From contig JAOXRS010000136.1 of assembly GCA_025800385.1 (NCBI GenBank), forward strand, positions 62,001-126,000: DNA of 64,000 bases, written 5' to 3'. The translations under genes were made by a program, and so were the position numbers. Under the pieces are notes generated by a model that saw only the letters and a program-made list of their open reading frames with translations, was not told the DNA's origin and did no database searches. This DNA comes from Candidatus Albibeggiatoa sp. nov. NOAA. Its GTDB lineage: Bacteria > Pseudomonadota > Gammaproteobacteria > Beggiatoales > Beggiatoaceae. Shown here in pieces: positions 1 to 11,021 of the stretch (the stretch's first letter is position 1; each line of letters starts with the position of its first letter).

Positions 1-96
1 TGCTCCGAATTTCAATATTTTTGGCTCTTCAGCGGCTATGCTAGCACGAGCAATAAACGCTAAAAGCAACATGGCAATAAAACAAGCCTTTTGCAT
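1..96 (-). CDS. Partial secreted or periplasmic protein (N-terminus only)
   Basis: The reading frame starts at an ATG whose complement lies at 94-96 and runs off the left edge, so only 32 residues are visible. They form a classical signal peptide: a short basic start (MQKAC), a hydrophobic core (FIAMLLLAFIA) and a likely cleavage site after RASIAA. The mature part begins EEPKILKFGA. A strong Shine-Dalgarno (GGGGGAG in the coding sense) sits just upstream, which fixes the start. The family cannot be told from this fragment. An ABC-type periplasmic binding protein would fit the beginning of the mature part, but that is only a guess. Confidence 0.7.
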   Translation of the reverse strand, partial: MQKACFIAMLLLAFIARASIAAEEPKILKFGA

Positions 97-572
97 ACTC
101 TCCCCCTTTGATAGGATCAGTATAAAACATTTTGCACAAACTGGGGCAATTTGTTAAAAAATATAAAAATAGACGATTTAAATAAGTTTATACCCTTCAT
201 TTCAATGAGAGAAGATATATTTTTGACGGTTGATTATATGCTACCAATAACCCATTATAATTTTTATAAATAAATGAGTTTATAGAAATTTAATTAAATT
301 CTGCTATCACTTGTGAAATCATGCTAGATGCGCTTTATCACTGACATTGAAGTTCATAGTTTATAAATTTTTTTTATTGGTTTATAACAATTAGTCTGTT
401 GGAATATATTATTTACTAAATGCTATGGAAACGACCTAATAAAACGTATTATTGCCTCAATATTTCACATACACCGCATTTTTCTGCCAAAAATCACCAA
501 TCTAAAATCGACAATCAACCAAGCCTTACTATAAAATGCGTACATTCTGCGTTACCTGCTAGTGAGTAAACT
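97..572. other. AT-rich intergenic region between divergent genes
   Basis: This stretch separates the leftward partial gene from the rightward superinfection-immunity-like gene, so it should carry both promoters. It is very AT-rich with several T and A runs. A TATAAA hexamer near 530 is a possible -10 for the rightward unit, but no good -35 partner is visible. I see no coding potential, tRNA or riboswitch here. Confidence 0.4.
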
Positions 573-785
573 ATGGTTGCCAAACTATTGTCACTATTGT
601 TTTTGATTGGATTTGTAGTGATTTATCTGCTGCCATCTATGATTGCAATTAATCGGGCGCATCCGTATCAAGCGTCAATCATTGTGTTAAATATTTTATT
701 AGGTTGGACACTCATTTTTTACGCGATTACATTAGCATGGGCTGTCGCACCAATTAAAGACAACAATTATTATACTCAGCATTAG
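573..785 (+). CDS. Superinfection-immunity-like small membrane protein (Imm_superinfect family)
   Basis: A 70-residue protein with two predicted membrane helices (about residues 3-24 and 35-58) separated by a short basic loop (NRAHPY). It carries the hallmarks of the family named after phage T4 Imm: LLPSMIA in the first helix and the NILLGWTLIFYAITLAWA block in the second. T4 Imm blocks DNA entry of superinfecting phages. Chromosomal homologues are common and mostly uncharacterised. The gene ends 9 bp before thrC, whose ribosome-binding site overlaps its stop codon, so the two are probably co-transcribed. Family membership is well supported by the motif. An actual anti-phage role is inference, and it may simply be a small inner-membrane protein. 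Confidence 0.75.
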   Translation: MVAKLLSLLFLIGFVVIYLLPSMIAINRAHPYQASIIVLNILLGWTLIFYAITLAWAVAPIKDNNYYTQH

Positions 786-794
786 AGGTTAGTT

Positions 795-1865
795 ATGACT
801 GCACGTTACACTGGTTTGGTTGATAAATACCGTGATCGTTTACCGATTCATGACGACACACGTATTATCAGCTTGTGTGAAGGTAATACTCCGTTAATCC
901 GCTTAAATAATATTCCGCGTGATTTGACCAAAGAAGTTAATATTTACGTGAAATATGAAGGTTTAAACCCAACAGGTTCGTTTAAAGATCGTGGCATGAC
1001 CATGGCGATTACCAAAGCGGTTGAAAAAGGTAGCAAGGCAACAGTGTGTGCGTCTACGGGTAATACTTCAGCCAGTGCAGCCGCTTACAGCGCAAGAGCG
1101 GGCATTACTTCGTTTGTATTGATTCCTGAAGGTAAAATTGCGTTAGGTAAATTAGCACAAGCCATGATGCATGGTGCGGTTGTAATTCAAATCGACGGTA
1201 ACTTTGACGATGGTATGCGTTTGGTGAAAGAAGTGGCGCAAGAAGCCCCTGTTGAAATTGTAAATTCAATCAATCCTTATCGTTTACAAGGTCAGAAAAC
1301 CGCTGCTTTTGAAATCGTTGAAGCTTTAGGACGTGCGCCTGATTTCCATTGTTTACCAGTTGGCAATGCGGGTAATATTTCTGCTTATTGGATGGGTTAC
1401 ACTGAATATCATAAAGATGGCATGACCAATCAACGTCCAGTTATGTGTGGTTATCAAGCCAGTGGCGCAGCTCCATTTTTACGTGGCGAGCCTGTTGCAA
1501 ACCCCGAAACTGTAGCAACGGCTATCCGTATCGGTAACCCACAAAGTTGGGATAAAGCGGTTAACGCACAAACAGAATCAGGCGGTTGGTTTAAAGAATT
1601 CCCTGATGAAGAAATTTTACGGGCACAAAAATTATTAGCTGATAGAGAAGGGATTTTCTGCGAGCCAGCATCTGCAATTAGTGTAGCGGGTTGTTTGACT
1701 GATATTCAAGCGGGTAAAATTCCAGCGGGCAGCACTGTAGTATGTACATTAACGGGACATGGCCTAAAAGACCCAGATACAGCAATTAAGCAAAGCGTAA
1801 CTCCATTGATTAAAGTCAAACCAGAATTGGCTGAAGTCAAAGACGCAATTTTACAAAACATGTAA
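795..1865 (+). CDS. thrC: Threonine synthase (short form)
   Basis: PLP-dependent lyase that converts O-phospho-L-homoserine to L-threonine, the last step of threonine synthesis in the cytosol. The PLP lysine is Lys64 in [10 protein letters not shown]. The asparagine-containing block ASTGNTSAS and the phosphate-binding loop [12 protein letters not shown] follow, and the C-terminus has the fold-type II block [10 protein letters not shown]. At 356 residues it is the short form found in many bacteria, rather than the 430-470 residue enzyme of E. coli or Pseudomonas. The ATG at 795 is preceded by AGAGG overlapping the upstream stop codon. No hom or thrB gene is adjacent. A hairpin terminator follows. 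Confidence 0.95.
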   Translation: MTARYTGLVDKYRDRLPIHDDTRIISLCEGNTPLIRLNNIPRDLTKEVNIYVKYEGLNPTGSFKDRGMTMAITKAVEKGSKATVCASTGNTSASAAAYSARAGITSFVLIPEGKIALGKLAQAMMHGAVVIQIDGNFDDGMRLVKEVAQEAPVEIVNSINPYRLQGQKTAAFEIVEALGRAPDFHCLPVGNAGNISAYWMGYTEYHKDGMTNQRPVMCGYQASGAAPFLRGEPVANPETVATAIRIGNPQSWDKAVNAQTESGGWFKEFPDEEILRAQKLLADREGIFCEPASAISVAGCLTDIQAGKIPAGSTVVCTLTGHGLKDPDTAIKQSVTPLIKVKPELAEVKDAILQNM

Positions 1866-1885
1866 GACAACCTCTCTTACCATAA

Positions 1886-1935
1886 AATAACCTGAGTACC
1901 TTATCGTTTATGAAAAGGAATCGGGTTATTTTTTT
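1886..1935 (+). terminator. Rho-independent terminator after thrC
   Basis: Left arm AATAACCTGA (1886-1895) pairs with right arm TCGGGTTATT (1921-1930) with a single G-U pair. A run of seven T (1929-1935) follows. It lies 20 bp after the thrC stop. Confidence 0.75.
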
Positions 1936-1957
1936 ATAAATCACAACTTGTAAATGC

Positions 1958-3502
1958 TCACATAATCAACTGTTTTTGCTCAATATCTAATAAAATTTGA
2001 GAAGCCGTTTGTTCTAAGAAAGATTGAATCGTTTCATCACTTAAACTTTGCTCTGCATTTTGCACATCATCTGCCTGAATTTTTAATTTACCCGTTTCAA
2101 TTAAACCCCATAATACCTTAACCAAATCGGCTTGCTGCTGATTACCATCTAAATGCTGTAATATCTGCCGCGCCGCTAATCCAAGCTGATAGCTATGACC
2201 AAAGTAATTTGTCACAACTTTGCTTCGACTTGCCTGCCAACGTGTTAAAGGCAGTGCTTTTTGTAACTTATGTTGATGTGAAAAAGCCTGCGTATAGATT
2301 TTTAAATGTCCTTGTAAGTAAATATCCACTATAAACTGTTGAATATCTTGTTTTTCATCGGATGATAAAGCTTGAGATAATTGTGTTTCAATATTTTGGA
2401 TAAGTTCAGAAAAAGACAAAGTTTGTGGGTAAGACTCTGCTAAATAATGACAGACCAATTTGAGAAAAGGTTGTTCGACTAAACTCACGACATCAGCATG
2501 GAGGGTTTTAATTAAACAAGTTTCTGTAAAAAATAAATCTTCCGTCTGTAAAGGTTGCAAAGGGGCGGTAAAGTATAGTTTATTTAGTAATTGATCCAGT
2601 TGAATTTTTGGGCTTAACTCTATATCTGCGTGACATAATACACTTTCTCGATATGCTCGGTTTTTTAAACCATCCATATATTGTTCTTGTTGTATAAATT
2701 CAGAGCCAATTTGTTCAATATCTGGAAAATGGTAGTTTTCTTGGCAAAATTGTATATTTGCATCTGTGACATATTGCAAATTATGTTGAAGTGCATGTTG
2801 CATAAACTCATGAAAGTAAGGTGTATAATTATTGGGTTCTAAATGTTCATGAGCAAAATAATCATCGTCTAAATCAATCAAATAATCTAATTTTTTCCTG
2901 AATTGTAAACTTTGTTCATCAAATCGATTTTCTAGCTGATTTTGTAATTTTTTTAATAGCTGTTTGCCTTGTATGACACGTTCACTAAAATCTGTTACAG
3001 GTTCTAAATGATAAAATAATAAATCACGTATGGTCTTGTCCTGTTGCCAACCCGGTAGGATATTATAGCTAATATAGATAATTCCATTTTTAGACAATAG
3101 TTTAGATAGTAATTGCATCAAATGATGACGTTCTTTTTCTCCAATCCATGAATACAAACCATGCGCAATAATATAATCAAATTGCCCTAAATCTTCAGTT
3201 AATTGCAGAATATCCGCTTGTTTAAAGAAAACGTTATCTAATTGGCAAAAGTCTAATTTTTGTTGTGCTAAATCAATTTGGTGTTGAGAATAATCAATGC
3301 CGACTAACTCTGCTTGAGGTGTTTGTTGTGCCATTGAAATTAAATTACTACCGCTTGCACAGCCTAATTCTAATATCTTAGCATTATTAATATCGGGTGG
3401 ATTGAGGCCTCGTAATGTTGCTAAAGAGGCTAAATGGTAGGGATGCGTTTGCGGGTAAACATTTTCAGTATATGGTGCAATATCATAAATATTTTGAGTC
3501 AT
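1958..3502 (-). CDS. Class I SAM-dependent methyltransferase with regulatory domain
   Basis: The N-terminal 170 residues are a Rossmann-fold methyltransferase. The SAM-binding motif I is ILELGCASGSNLISMA, followed by an acidic loop-end residue in LVGIDYS and the motif IV region FDYIIAHGLYSWI. The HGLYSWI block, the aromatic LPGW that follows, and the long all-helical C-terminal part (about 200-514) match the family carrying a methyltransferase regulatory domain (PF10119). The substrate is unknown. A frame-open TTG lies 12 bp further upstream, but the ATG at 3500-3502 gives the usual start of this family and was chosen, although its Shine-Dalgarno is weak. It is convergent with thrC and has no partner on its strand. 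Confidence 0.8.
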   Translation of the reverse strand: MTQNIYDIAPYTENVYPQTHPYHLASLATLRGLNPPDINNAKILELGCASGSNLISMAQQTPQAELVGIDYSQHQIDLAQQKLDFCQLDNVFFKQADILQLTEDLGQFDYIIAHGLYSWIGEKERHHLMQLLSKLLSKNGIIYISYNILPGWQQDKTIRDLLFYHLEPVTDFSERVIQGKQLLKKLQNQLENRFDEQSLQFRKKLDYLIDLDDDYFAHEHLEPNNYTPYFHEFMQHALQHNLQYVTDANIQFCQENYHFPDIEQIGSEFIQQEQYMDGLKNRAYRESVLCHADIELSPKIQLDQLLNKLYFTAPLQPLQTEDLFFTETCLIKTLHADVVSLVEQPFLKLVCHYLAESYPQTLSFSELIQNIETQLSQALSSDEKQDIQQFIVDIYLQGHLKIYTQAFSHQHKLQKALPLTRWQASRSKVVTNYFGHSYQLGLAARQILQHLDGNQQQADLVKVLWGLIETGKLKIQADDVQNAEQSLSDETIQSFLEQTASQILLDIEQKQLIM

Positions 3503-3616
3503 AATTATCTGCAAATTACATAAAATGTATCACCAAAATACTGCTATTGCTTATATTTGTAAATATCCTCAAGGCATGTACATTTGATAGTGTATTACAC
3601 AAAACAGTGTTACAAA

Positions 3617-3644
3617 TAAAAAAGGACGCAATCGCGCCCCTTTG
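3617..3644 (-). terminator. Rho-independent terminator after the DUF928 gene
   Basis: Read on the minus strand, AAAGGGGCGC pairs with GCGTCCTTT (one bulged G, one G-U pair) and ends in a run of seven T (complement of 3617-3623). It lies directly behind the stop of the DUF928 gene. Confidence 0.7.
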
Positions 3645-3662
3645 AAAAATAGCAATCAACTA

Positions 3663-4343
3663 CTATTTAATAACAGTAGCTAACTGTGGTAATTTCACTT
3701 GTTCTAATAGTGCCGTGCGATCAGCCTTATATGCTTCATTGCTCATATCTTGACTTATCATCTCTAAAACACCATGAATAGTGTCATACCAATAGCCATT
3801 TGATGCAAATAAATCATATTCAGCTTTTCCTTCAGCAGCATCGATATTTTTAGCTAAAGCATCATCAGGTTGTACCCAGCGAATTGTACCGCTTGCCACC
3901 GTTTTAGGTGATTTTGCTAAGCTGATTGACCATTCATAAATAGAACTAGGTTTTAAATTAAAGTGATGCTCTGCTAAAGATAATGTTTGAACACCCGCTT
4001 CTGTTGGTGTGATACTTGTATCTAAAGTGATATTTGCATCGTCTATAGATTGAGGTTGCATATTTTGAATTAAGATACGTACTTCTTCTGTCTCAGAGAT
4101 AAACCAATACAAAGTCGGCTGAGATCGAGAAGTATGACCTGTATGAGTAGGAGCTAAGACATCTAAGCGAATTGTATCGCCTTTACCCCGAGTGCCAGCA
4201 CCTGTACGGCGCGTGGGTTTTCCAACATCGGGTGGTTCATACTGCGTTGTTTCTGCAACCGCTATATTTTCAGAAAGAAATAAAGGGGTTGTAAAGAAAG
4301 CAGTAAAGCCAATTAAAATAGTGAAAAAGACTGATGTTTTCAT
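3663..4343 (-). CDS. Secreted DUF928-family protein
   Basis: A 226-residue protein with a signal peptide (about residues 1-30, ending SENIAVAE). The mature start has the DUF928 signature: GKPTRRTGAGTRG, then ALAPT-like LDVLAPT, then the PTLYWFI block. The central part repeats the SSIYEWSISL and SGTIRW strands usual for the family. DUF928 (PF06051) is best known from cyanobacteria and Beggiatoa-like bacteria, often near CHASE2 sensor genes, and its function is unknown. No CHASE2 gene is visible here. The protein is probably periplasmic. Its own terminator follows, so it looks monocistronic. Confidence 0.75.
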   Translation of the reverse strand: MKTSVFFTILIGFTAFFTTPLFLSENIAVAETTQYEPPDVGKPTRRTGAGTRGKGDTIRLDVLAPTHTGHTSRSQPTLYWFISETEEVRILIQNMQPQSIDDANITLDTSITPTEAGVQTLSLAEHHFNLKPSSIYEWSISLAKSPKTVASGTIRWVQPDDALAKNIDAAEGKAEYDLFASNGYWYDTIHGVLEMISQDMSNEAYKADRTALLEQVKLPQLATVIK

Positions 4344-4522
4344 ACGAACCTACCTGCGTTAATCAGTTCAAATAATTGTAACAAGTCAATGACAAAAGTG
4401 CTATGTTAGAACTTGTGATAAGCCTAATCTATTATTAAGATAGCAGATAATTTGATATTAGTTTACAACTCATAAGAACTTACTTAATCTTTAACATTAA
4501 CTGTGTACTTAAGGATATCAAT

Positions 4523-5044
4523 ATGCGTAGAAGGCTGTATTTTACTTTGCCTGATGTAGATTGTTGTAAACAAGTTGTATCAGAATTACAAACTGAACAA
4601 ATTGAATCACAATATATCCATGTGATTGCAAACGAAGCCATATCCCTTGAAGGGCTACCTGAAGCCAATGAGTTACAAAAAACAGAGTTAGTACACGGCG
4701 CAGAAATGGGTGCGACAGTGGGTGGTGCAGCAGGGATGTTAGGCGGTTTGTTAGCGGTTACATTTCCACCAGCAGGCATTGTACTGGGTGGAGGTGCAAT
4801 GATGATTTTAGCAACTACTTTGGCAGGAGCTGGTTTTGGCGGTATTATCTCTGCCTTAGTAGCACGTGATATTCCAAACCATGAACTAGATGAATTCCAA
4901 GCCGCATTGATACAAGGACATATTTTACTTATTTTAGATATTCCCACTAAGCAAGTGGCAGAAATTTGTTACTTAGTTAAACAAAATCACCCAGAAGCAG
5001 ACATAGGCATTGTCGACCCCGAAAATAAAAAGCTTGTTGGGTGA
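4523..5044 (+). CDS. DUF1269-like membrane protein
   Basis: 173 residues. The N-terminal 55 residues form a small alpha/beta unit (RRRLYFTLPDV, then IESQYIHVIANE, then LPEANELQKTELVHG) found in a widespread gammaproteobacterial family. Two glycine/alanine-rich membrane segments follow (about 62-82 and 88-112, with GATVGGAAGMLGG and GAGFGG). The C-terminal cytosolic part (ILLILDIP to HPEADIGIVDP) resembles a second ferredoxin-like strand pair. The function is unknown, with suggestions of general stress roles only. The complementary strand also has a long open frame over this gene, but the membrane pattern and family match favour this strand. Confidence 0.75.
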   Translation: MRRRLYFTLPDVDCCKQVVSELQTEQIESQYIHVIANEAISLEGLPEANELQKTELVHGAEMGATVGGAAGMLGGLLAVTFPPAGIVLGGGAMMILATTLAGAGFGGIISALVARDIPNHELDEFQAALIQGHILLILDIPTKQVAEICYLVKQNHPEADIGIVDPENKKLVG

Positions 5045-5057
5045 TTGAATCAGGATC

Positions 5058-5085
5058 ATGGCGTGTCACACTAAAGATACGCCAT
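5058..5085 (+). terminator. Possible terminator or structured 3' end
   Basis: A 7-bp perfect inverted repeat, ATGGCGT (5058-5064) and ACGCCAT (5079-5085), lies just behind the membrane-protein stop. No T run follows, so intrinsic termination is uncertain. Confidence 0.35.
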
Positions 5086-5518
5086 CGTGACTTGTATCAA
5101 CAACGACATTCAACCTTATAAACACTTTCATACACCAACCAATATCATATTGACCAATATTCTAATTAAAGCTTCATTGTTACATTTACGACAAAACTTT
5201 ATTTAAGCTGAATTATTAATTGTCATAAACCTTACAAAAAACCAGCCATAAAATTATAATTCATTGATTCTTAATAATTAAATATTCGGCACAATCCATG
5301 CTCATAACTCATTTTATTACTTTTTGAAAACAAACTAAATATAACGATAGGTAAGAACTGAGGTTTAATCATTCGGCTGATTTAGCGTGTTCTCAAGTAA
5401 AGAAACCAAAGAATCAATACATTTTTGACCATCTTAAGTAGAGAGAATTCAGCAAGTTTTTGTAGGGATAGATATAAATACTGTATTCCTGCATGGAATT
5501 TGGGAGCAAAAAATTGGA

Positions 5519-5545
5519 ATTAGGAATTATCTGATAAATCCTAAT
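5519..5545. promoter_or_regulatory. 27-bp near-perfect palindrome upstream of nifL
   Basis: ATTAGGAATTAT, spacer CTG, then ATAAATCCTAAT: twelve-base arms with one mismatched pair. It ends 14 bp before the nifL start and 2 bp before the Shine-Dalgarno (TGGGGA, 5548-5553). The place fits an operator or a translation-controlling leader hairpin. Confidence 0.45.
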
Positions 5546-5547
5546 AA

Positions 5548-7221
<1,674 letters not shown>

Positions 7222-7239
7222 CAAGGTAATTAATTTATC

Positions 7240-8757
7240 ATGCAAACACGTTCGGAACTGATTGAATGTGAACTCGAAGCCTTGTTTGAAGTTGGCAAGG
7301 TTTTAAACCGTTCAGCAGATTTACAAACAGCACTGGAAGGCGTGTTACAGAAACTACATCAGTATGCACAAATGCAATATGGTGTGGTGACATTGCTGCG
7401 TGAAAGCGGTGAACTGATGGTTAATGCGGCCTATGCTGGCGGAAAACTGCCCCCCGGTGCGATTAAATATCAAACGGGTGAAGGTATTATCGGCTCAGTG
7501 ATGGAAGAGCAAAGCACGATTATCATTGAGCGGGCAGGGCAAGACTCTCGTTTTATAGGCAAACTGGGTTTATATGAATTGCATTTGCCGTTTATTGGTG
7601 TGCCGATTTACATTGATAAACAAATGATTGGTGTATTAGCCGCTCAGCCCAGTGAATATGATGAATACTTACACGAACGTGCGCGCTTTTTAGAAATGGT
7701 AGCACAATTTATTGGTCAGACTGTGCATTTCATGTGGGAGCTGGAAAAAGAACGCCAAGACTTAACCGATGAGCGCGATCATCTACGCCGTACAGTGCGC
7801 AGCCATTTTGGGTTTGACAATATTATTGGTCATTCGCCTGCGATGCAGAAAGTATTTGAAATGGTGCGTCAAGTTTCGAAATGGGGCACAACCGTGTTGA
7901 TTCGTGGTGAATCGGGTACAGGTAAGGAGTTAATCGCTAATGCAGTACACTATAATTCCCCTCGGCATAACGGTTCATTTATCAAGCTTAACTGTGCGGC
8001 TTTGCCTGAGAACTTATTAGAATCAGAATTATTCGGGCATGAAAAAGGGGCGTTTAGTGGCGCGGTGACCCAACGTAAAGGACGGTTTGAACGTGCTGAT
8101 GGCGGAACTCTATTTTTAGATGAAATTGGTGAAATTTCCCCAACGTTCCAAGCTAAATTATTGCGAGTGTTACAAGAGGGCGAATTTGAACGGGTTGGCG
8201 GCACACGAACGCTAAAAGTGGATGTGCGGATTATTACAGCCACCAATGTAAACTTAGAAGAAGCGGTTGAACGCGGTGACTTTCGTGAAGACTTATATTA
8301 TCGCTTAAATGTGATGCCAATTAATTTGCCACCGTTGAATGAACGCAGTGAAGATATTCCAGAATTATCTACATTTTTAGTCGATAAAGTCGCCAAAGCT
8401 CAAGGGCGCAAATTGCAATTAACTGACAGCGCGATTCGATTATTGATGCGGCACAATTGGCCAGGGAACGTGCGTGAGTTAGAGAACTGTTTGGAACGGG
8501 CGGCGATTATGAGTGAAAATGGAGTGATTGACCGTTCTGCAATCAGTTTGACGGGCGTTGAAGAGAAAATTCCTGTAACACGCGAATACCAAGGTGTGGA
8601 TTTAAATGATGAGAATTTAGACGAACGTGAGCGGGTTATTGCGGCATTAGAACAAGCAGGATGGGTACAAGCCAAAGCAGCACGTTTACTGAATATGACA
8701 CCACGCCAAATAGCTTATCGTATTCAAACCTTAGATATTAAATTACGCAGTATTTAA
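7240..8757 (+). CDS. nifA: Nif-specific sigma-54 activator NifA
   Basis: Transcription activator of nif genes. The 505 residues hold an N-terminal GAF domain (about 20-165), an AAA+ domain with Walker A GESGTGKE, the sigma-54 contact loop (GAFSGA here) and Walker [12 protein letters not shown], and a C-terminal helix-turn-helix ([19 protein letters not shown]). That last block is nearly diagnostic of NifA as opposed to other enhancer-binding proteins. The stretch between AAA+ and HTH lacks the four-cysteine motif of oxygen-sensitive NifA, so this is the NifL-controlled class, consistent with nifL directly upstream. The loop has Ser in place of the usual Thr of GAFTGA. No nif structural gene is in the window. 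Confidence 0.95.
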   Translation: MQTRSELIECELEALFEVGKVLNRSADLQTALEGVLQKLHQYAQMQYGVVTLLRESGELMVNAAYAGGKLPPGAIKYQTGEGIIGSVMEEQSTIIIERAGQDSRFIGKLGLYELHLPFIGVPIYIDKQMIGVLAAQPSEYDEYLHERARFLEMVAQFIGQTVHFMWELEKERQDLTDERDHLRRTVRSHFGFDNIIGHSPAMQKVFEMVRQVSKWGTTVLIRGESGTGKELIANAVHYNSPRHNGSFIKLNCAALPENLLESELFGHEKGAFSGAVTQRKGRFERADGGTLFLDEIGEISPTFQAKLLRVLQEGEFERVGGTRTLKVDVRIITATNVNLEEAVERGDFREDLYYRLNVMPINLPPLNERSEDIPELSTFLVDKVAKAQGRKLQLTDSAIRLLMRHNWPGNVRELENCLERAAIMSENGVIDRSAISLTGVEEKIPVTREYQGVDLNDENLDERERVIAALEQAGWVQAKAARLLNMTPRQIAYRIQTLDIKLRSI

Positions 8758-8767
8758 CAGTTCAATA

Positions 8768-8812
8768 AACTCAAGGTGTGATTTTAAATTGCGTTGCACT
8801 TTGAGTTTTTAA
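8768..8812 (+). terminator. Rho-independent terminator after nifA
   Basis: AACTCAAGGTG (8768-8778) pairs with CACTTTGAGTT (8797-8807) through 11 bp with one G-U pair. A short T run follows. It closes the nifLA operon. Confidence 0.75.
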
Positions 8813-8864
8813 GTGTAGCCCACCGTTTATTATGAAAACCTGTTTTATAAATGTAATAAATCGA

Positions 8865-9656
8865 TTAAGCCTGTTCATTTAAAATAGTATGGAATAGTTG
8901 ATTTAATTGTGCCATATTCGCATCACGTTCCATCTTAATAGGTGTCATTGATTCAAACCGTATCAGTTCAGATTCAATAAATTGAGTCAACTCAGGCAGA
9001 GCGGGTGCAAGAGCTAATTCTTCGCTATTTTGCTTTTTCTCCAATAATTCATAAATTACGTCTAATATTTGTCGATCTTCAACCAATTCTAATAACTTGT
9101 AAAACTCAATTGGAGCAGCTGTTTGATATTTTTCTAGCCATCGAATTGCAAGCAAAGGACGTAGTGCATAAAAGTACTTTTTCAGCAATATATACTCGGC
9201 ACGTAAATAACTATGATAAGTGGTTTTTGCCATGCTTAAATAGTGATATATACCTTTTTCCACAGAATATAAGTGTGGTAAAAATGCCAAAGTTTGCTGT
9301 TTAAATAAGCCCGATTCCATATATATGATGGGTGATTGAATCCATTCCACAAATGTTGGGTTTGACTTCCAAAATAAACGTAATGCCTTACGTACATCCC
9401 AACCATTTAAATCAATCTCATCAACAATTGGATATTCAATTACATCGCGCTTTTCTTCAAAATCAACAGCAACGTACCAATCTTTATTATGCACATAGAT
9501 AAATCTCACATCATAATCACTATTAGGAGAAGCGAAACCCCATGCCCGACTACCAGACTCAATTGCTAGTAAAATTCGCACATCATGGTCTTTCTCAACA
9601 CGATGCAGCCGCTGCATAATATCTTGTCTTATTTCATCATTGATGAGTTGTGTCAT
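8865..9656 (-). CDS. RlaP-like nucleotidyltransferase (DNA polymerase beta superfamily)
   Basis: A 263-residue protein of the PF10127 family. The N-terminal nucleotidyltransferase core has ESGSRAWGFASPNSDYDVRF, which contains the GS motif and the paired metal-binding aspartates DYD. A third acidic strand is near DEIDLNGWDVRK. The C-terminal helical part (about 110-260) is typical of the family. Homologues include RlaP, a predicted RNA-repair nucleotidyltransferase, and phage proteins. The substrate is not established. No RNA ligase or other repair gene is adjacent, so a link to RNA repair rests on the family only. Start at the ATG complement 9654-9656. Confidence 0.8.
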   Translation of the reverse strand: MTQLINDEIRQDIMQRLHRVEKDHDVRILLAIESGSRAWGFASPNSDYDVRFIYVHNKDWYVAVDFEEKRDVIEYPIVDEIDLNGWDVRKALRLFWKSNPTFVEWIQSPIIYMESGLFKQQTLAFLPHLYSVEKGIYHYLSMAKTTYHSYLRAEYILLKKYFYALRPLLAIRWLEKYQTAAPIEFYKLLELVEDRQILDVIYELLEKKQNSEELALAPALPELTQFIESELIRFESMTPIKMERDANMAQLNQLFHTILNEQA

Positions 9657-9718
9657 CGGCTTATTCCCAAAGAAATTTGATTATTTTACATAGATAGATT
9701 TGTATTACTTTTTCCATA

Positions 9719-9760
9719 AAAAAATGCGCTGCCCCAAATGAATGAGACAACGCATTTTTT
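9719..9760 (-). terminator. Terminator after the OmpA-family gene
   Basis: 15-bp stem (9719-9733 with 9746-9760, two G-U pairs) that is flanked by A on one side and T on the other in both readings. It lies behind the ompA-like stop on the minus strand. Confidence 0.8.
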
Positions 9761-9785
9761 ACCTACCTAATGTACTAAGGTCAGA

Positions 9786-10646
9786 TTACTTCATGTCAAC
9801 AAAAACTTCTACGCGACGGTTTTGGGCACGACCTTCACGAGTAGAGTTGCTAGCTACAGGAGAAGATTCACCTTTACCTTGTGCAGAAACTTGGTCAACT
9901 GGGATGCCACGGCCGACTAAGAATTGTTTAACTGCATTCGCACGTCTTTCAGATAAAGTTTGGTTGTAACGTGAAGAACCGATAGCGTCTGTGTGACCAG
10001 TTAAAGCAACGCTAGAGAATTTATCAAAGTTGCTTAAGATTTGATCAACGATGCTGCCTAATTCGCCTTGACCTTGTGCTGTTAAACGATAGCTATCGAA
10101 AGCGAAAGTAATATCAGAGCTTAAGATTTCTACGCGAGGTACGTCAGCAACCGCACAACCGTATTGGTCAACAGCTTCACCATAAGGTGTACCTGGGCAA
10201 CGGTCTTTATAATCTGGAACACCGTCTAAATCGCTGTCTTTAGGACAACCACTAGCATCAACGCCACGAGAGATTTCACGAGGTGTATTGTTTGGACAAT
10301 CATCATTGATGTCTGCAACACCGTCGCCATCGCTATCTACTGGGCAACCTTTCTCATCAACTTCAACACCTTTAGGTGTGTTAGGACATTCGTCTTTGTC
10401 ATCATTTACGCCGTCACCATCGCTATCAATGATGTCACCACATTCTTCAAAAGGTTTCGCAGGATCATTAGCGTTTTTTACGTAGACGCAGCCCGTACGA
10501 CTTAGTACAGGGTTACCAGTGCGATCAAGTAAGTTGTAAGTTGGTTGAGTTTCCGCACTTACGATAACTGGTGAAAATGTAGCCGCAGACAAAATCGTAC
10601 TTGCCACGACACCAATTAATAGTTTGCGACCAGAATTTTTTAACAT
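9786..10646 (-). CDS. OmpA-family outer membrane protein with thrombospondin type 3 repeats
   Basis: 286 residues. A signal peptide (about 1-31, ending VIVSAE) is followed by a short linker and three calcium-binding TSP3-type repeats. Each has the DSDGDGV or DSDLDGV pattern followed by D-x-C-P (ECPNTPKG, DCPNNTPR, RCPGTPYG). A C-terminal OmpA/MotB peptidoglycan-binding domain (about 175-284) has GHTDAIGSSRYNQ, LSERRA and the closing NRRVEVF. The protein likely links outer membrane and peptidoglycan. There is no N-terminal beta-barrel. The Shine-Dalgarno is AGGGAA in the coding sense. A strong terminator follows and a long leader precedes, so it is probably a highly expressed single gene. Confidence 0.92.
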   Translation of the reverse strand: MLKNSGRKLLIGVVASTILSAATFSPVIVSAETQPTYNLLDRTGNPVLSRTGCVYVKNANDPAKPFEECGDIIDSDGDGVNDDKDECPNTPKGVEVDEKGCPVDSDGDGVADINDDCPNNTPREISRGVDASGCPKDSDLDGVPDYKDRCPGTPYGEAVDQYGCAVADVPRVEILSSDITFAFDSYRLTAQGQGELGSIVDQILSNFDKFSSVALTGHTDAIGSSRYNQTLSERRANAVKQFLVGRGIPVDQVSAQGKGESSPVASNSTREGRAQNRRVEVFVDMK

Positions 10647-11021
10647 AAGCTTGATTCCCTATGTGGTGAAAATGAAAAAATTTGAATTTGGTGACCCAAA
10701 GCACCCTGAAATCTTTCTATAAATAGCCAAGCGATAAATACAGATATGACTGTAAACGGGTTACAGCATGATGATGTGTAGATGTCGCTTCACTTATAAA
10801 TAACTGGTTTTAGCCTACTCGTGTTGCAATTTGGAGTCTATCAGTATGACTTATGCTACACTATGCAGTAAATTTTACAACATGTGGAATTCTAACAACA
10901 AGCCCAACATACGTCCACTTTTTTACCACATTTATTTGAATAGCCTAAGTCGCTATTTATAAGGTATTTATCTATATTACAACTTTTGTGGTAAATTTAC
11001 ACTATGTTTGTTGTAAAAAAG
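10647..11021. other. Leader region of the OmpA-family gene
   Basis: 375 bp between the glutaredoxin stop and the OmpA-type start; no gene seen. It contains the perfect inverted repeat TGTAA-ACGGG-TTACA (10751-10765), about 105 bp before the start codon, and several TATAAATA-like elements. An unusually long 5' leader or an operator is possible. No known riboswitch was recognised. Confidence 0.35.

Noticed and set aside
4480..4947. Long open frame on the minus strand
   Set aside because: It is the complement of the DUF1269-like membrane gene; the peptide is Cys/Ser/Pro-rich with no family pattern.
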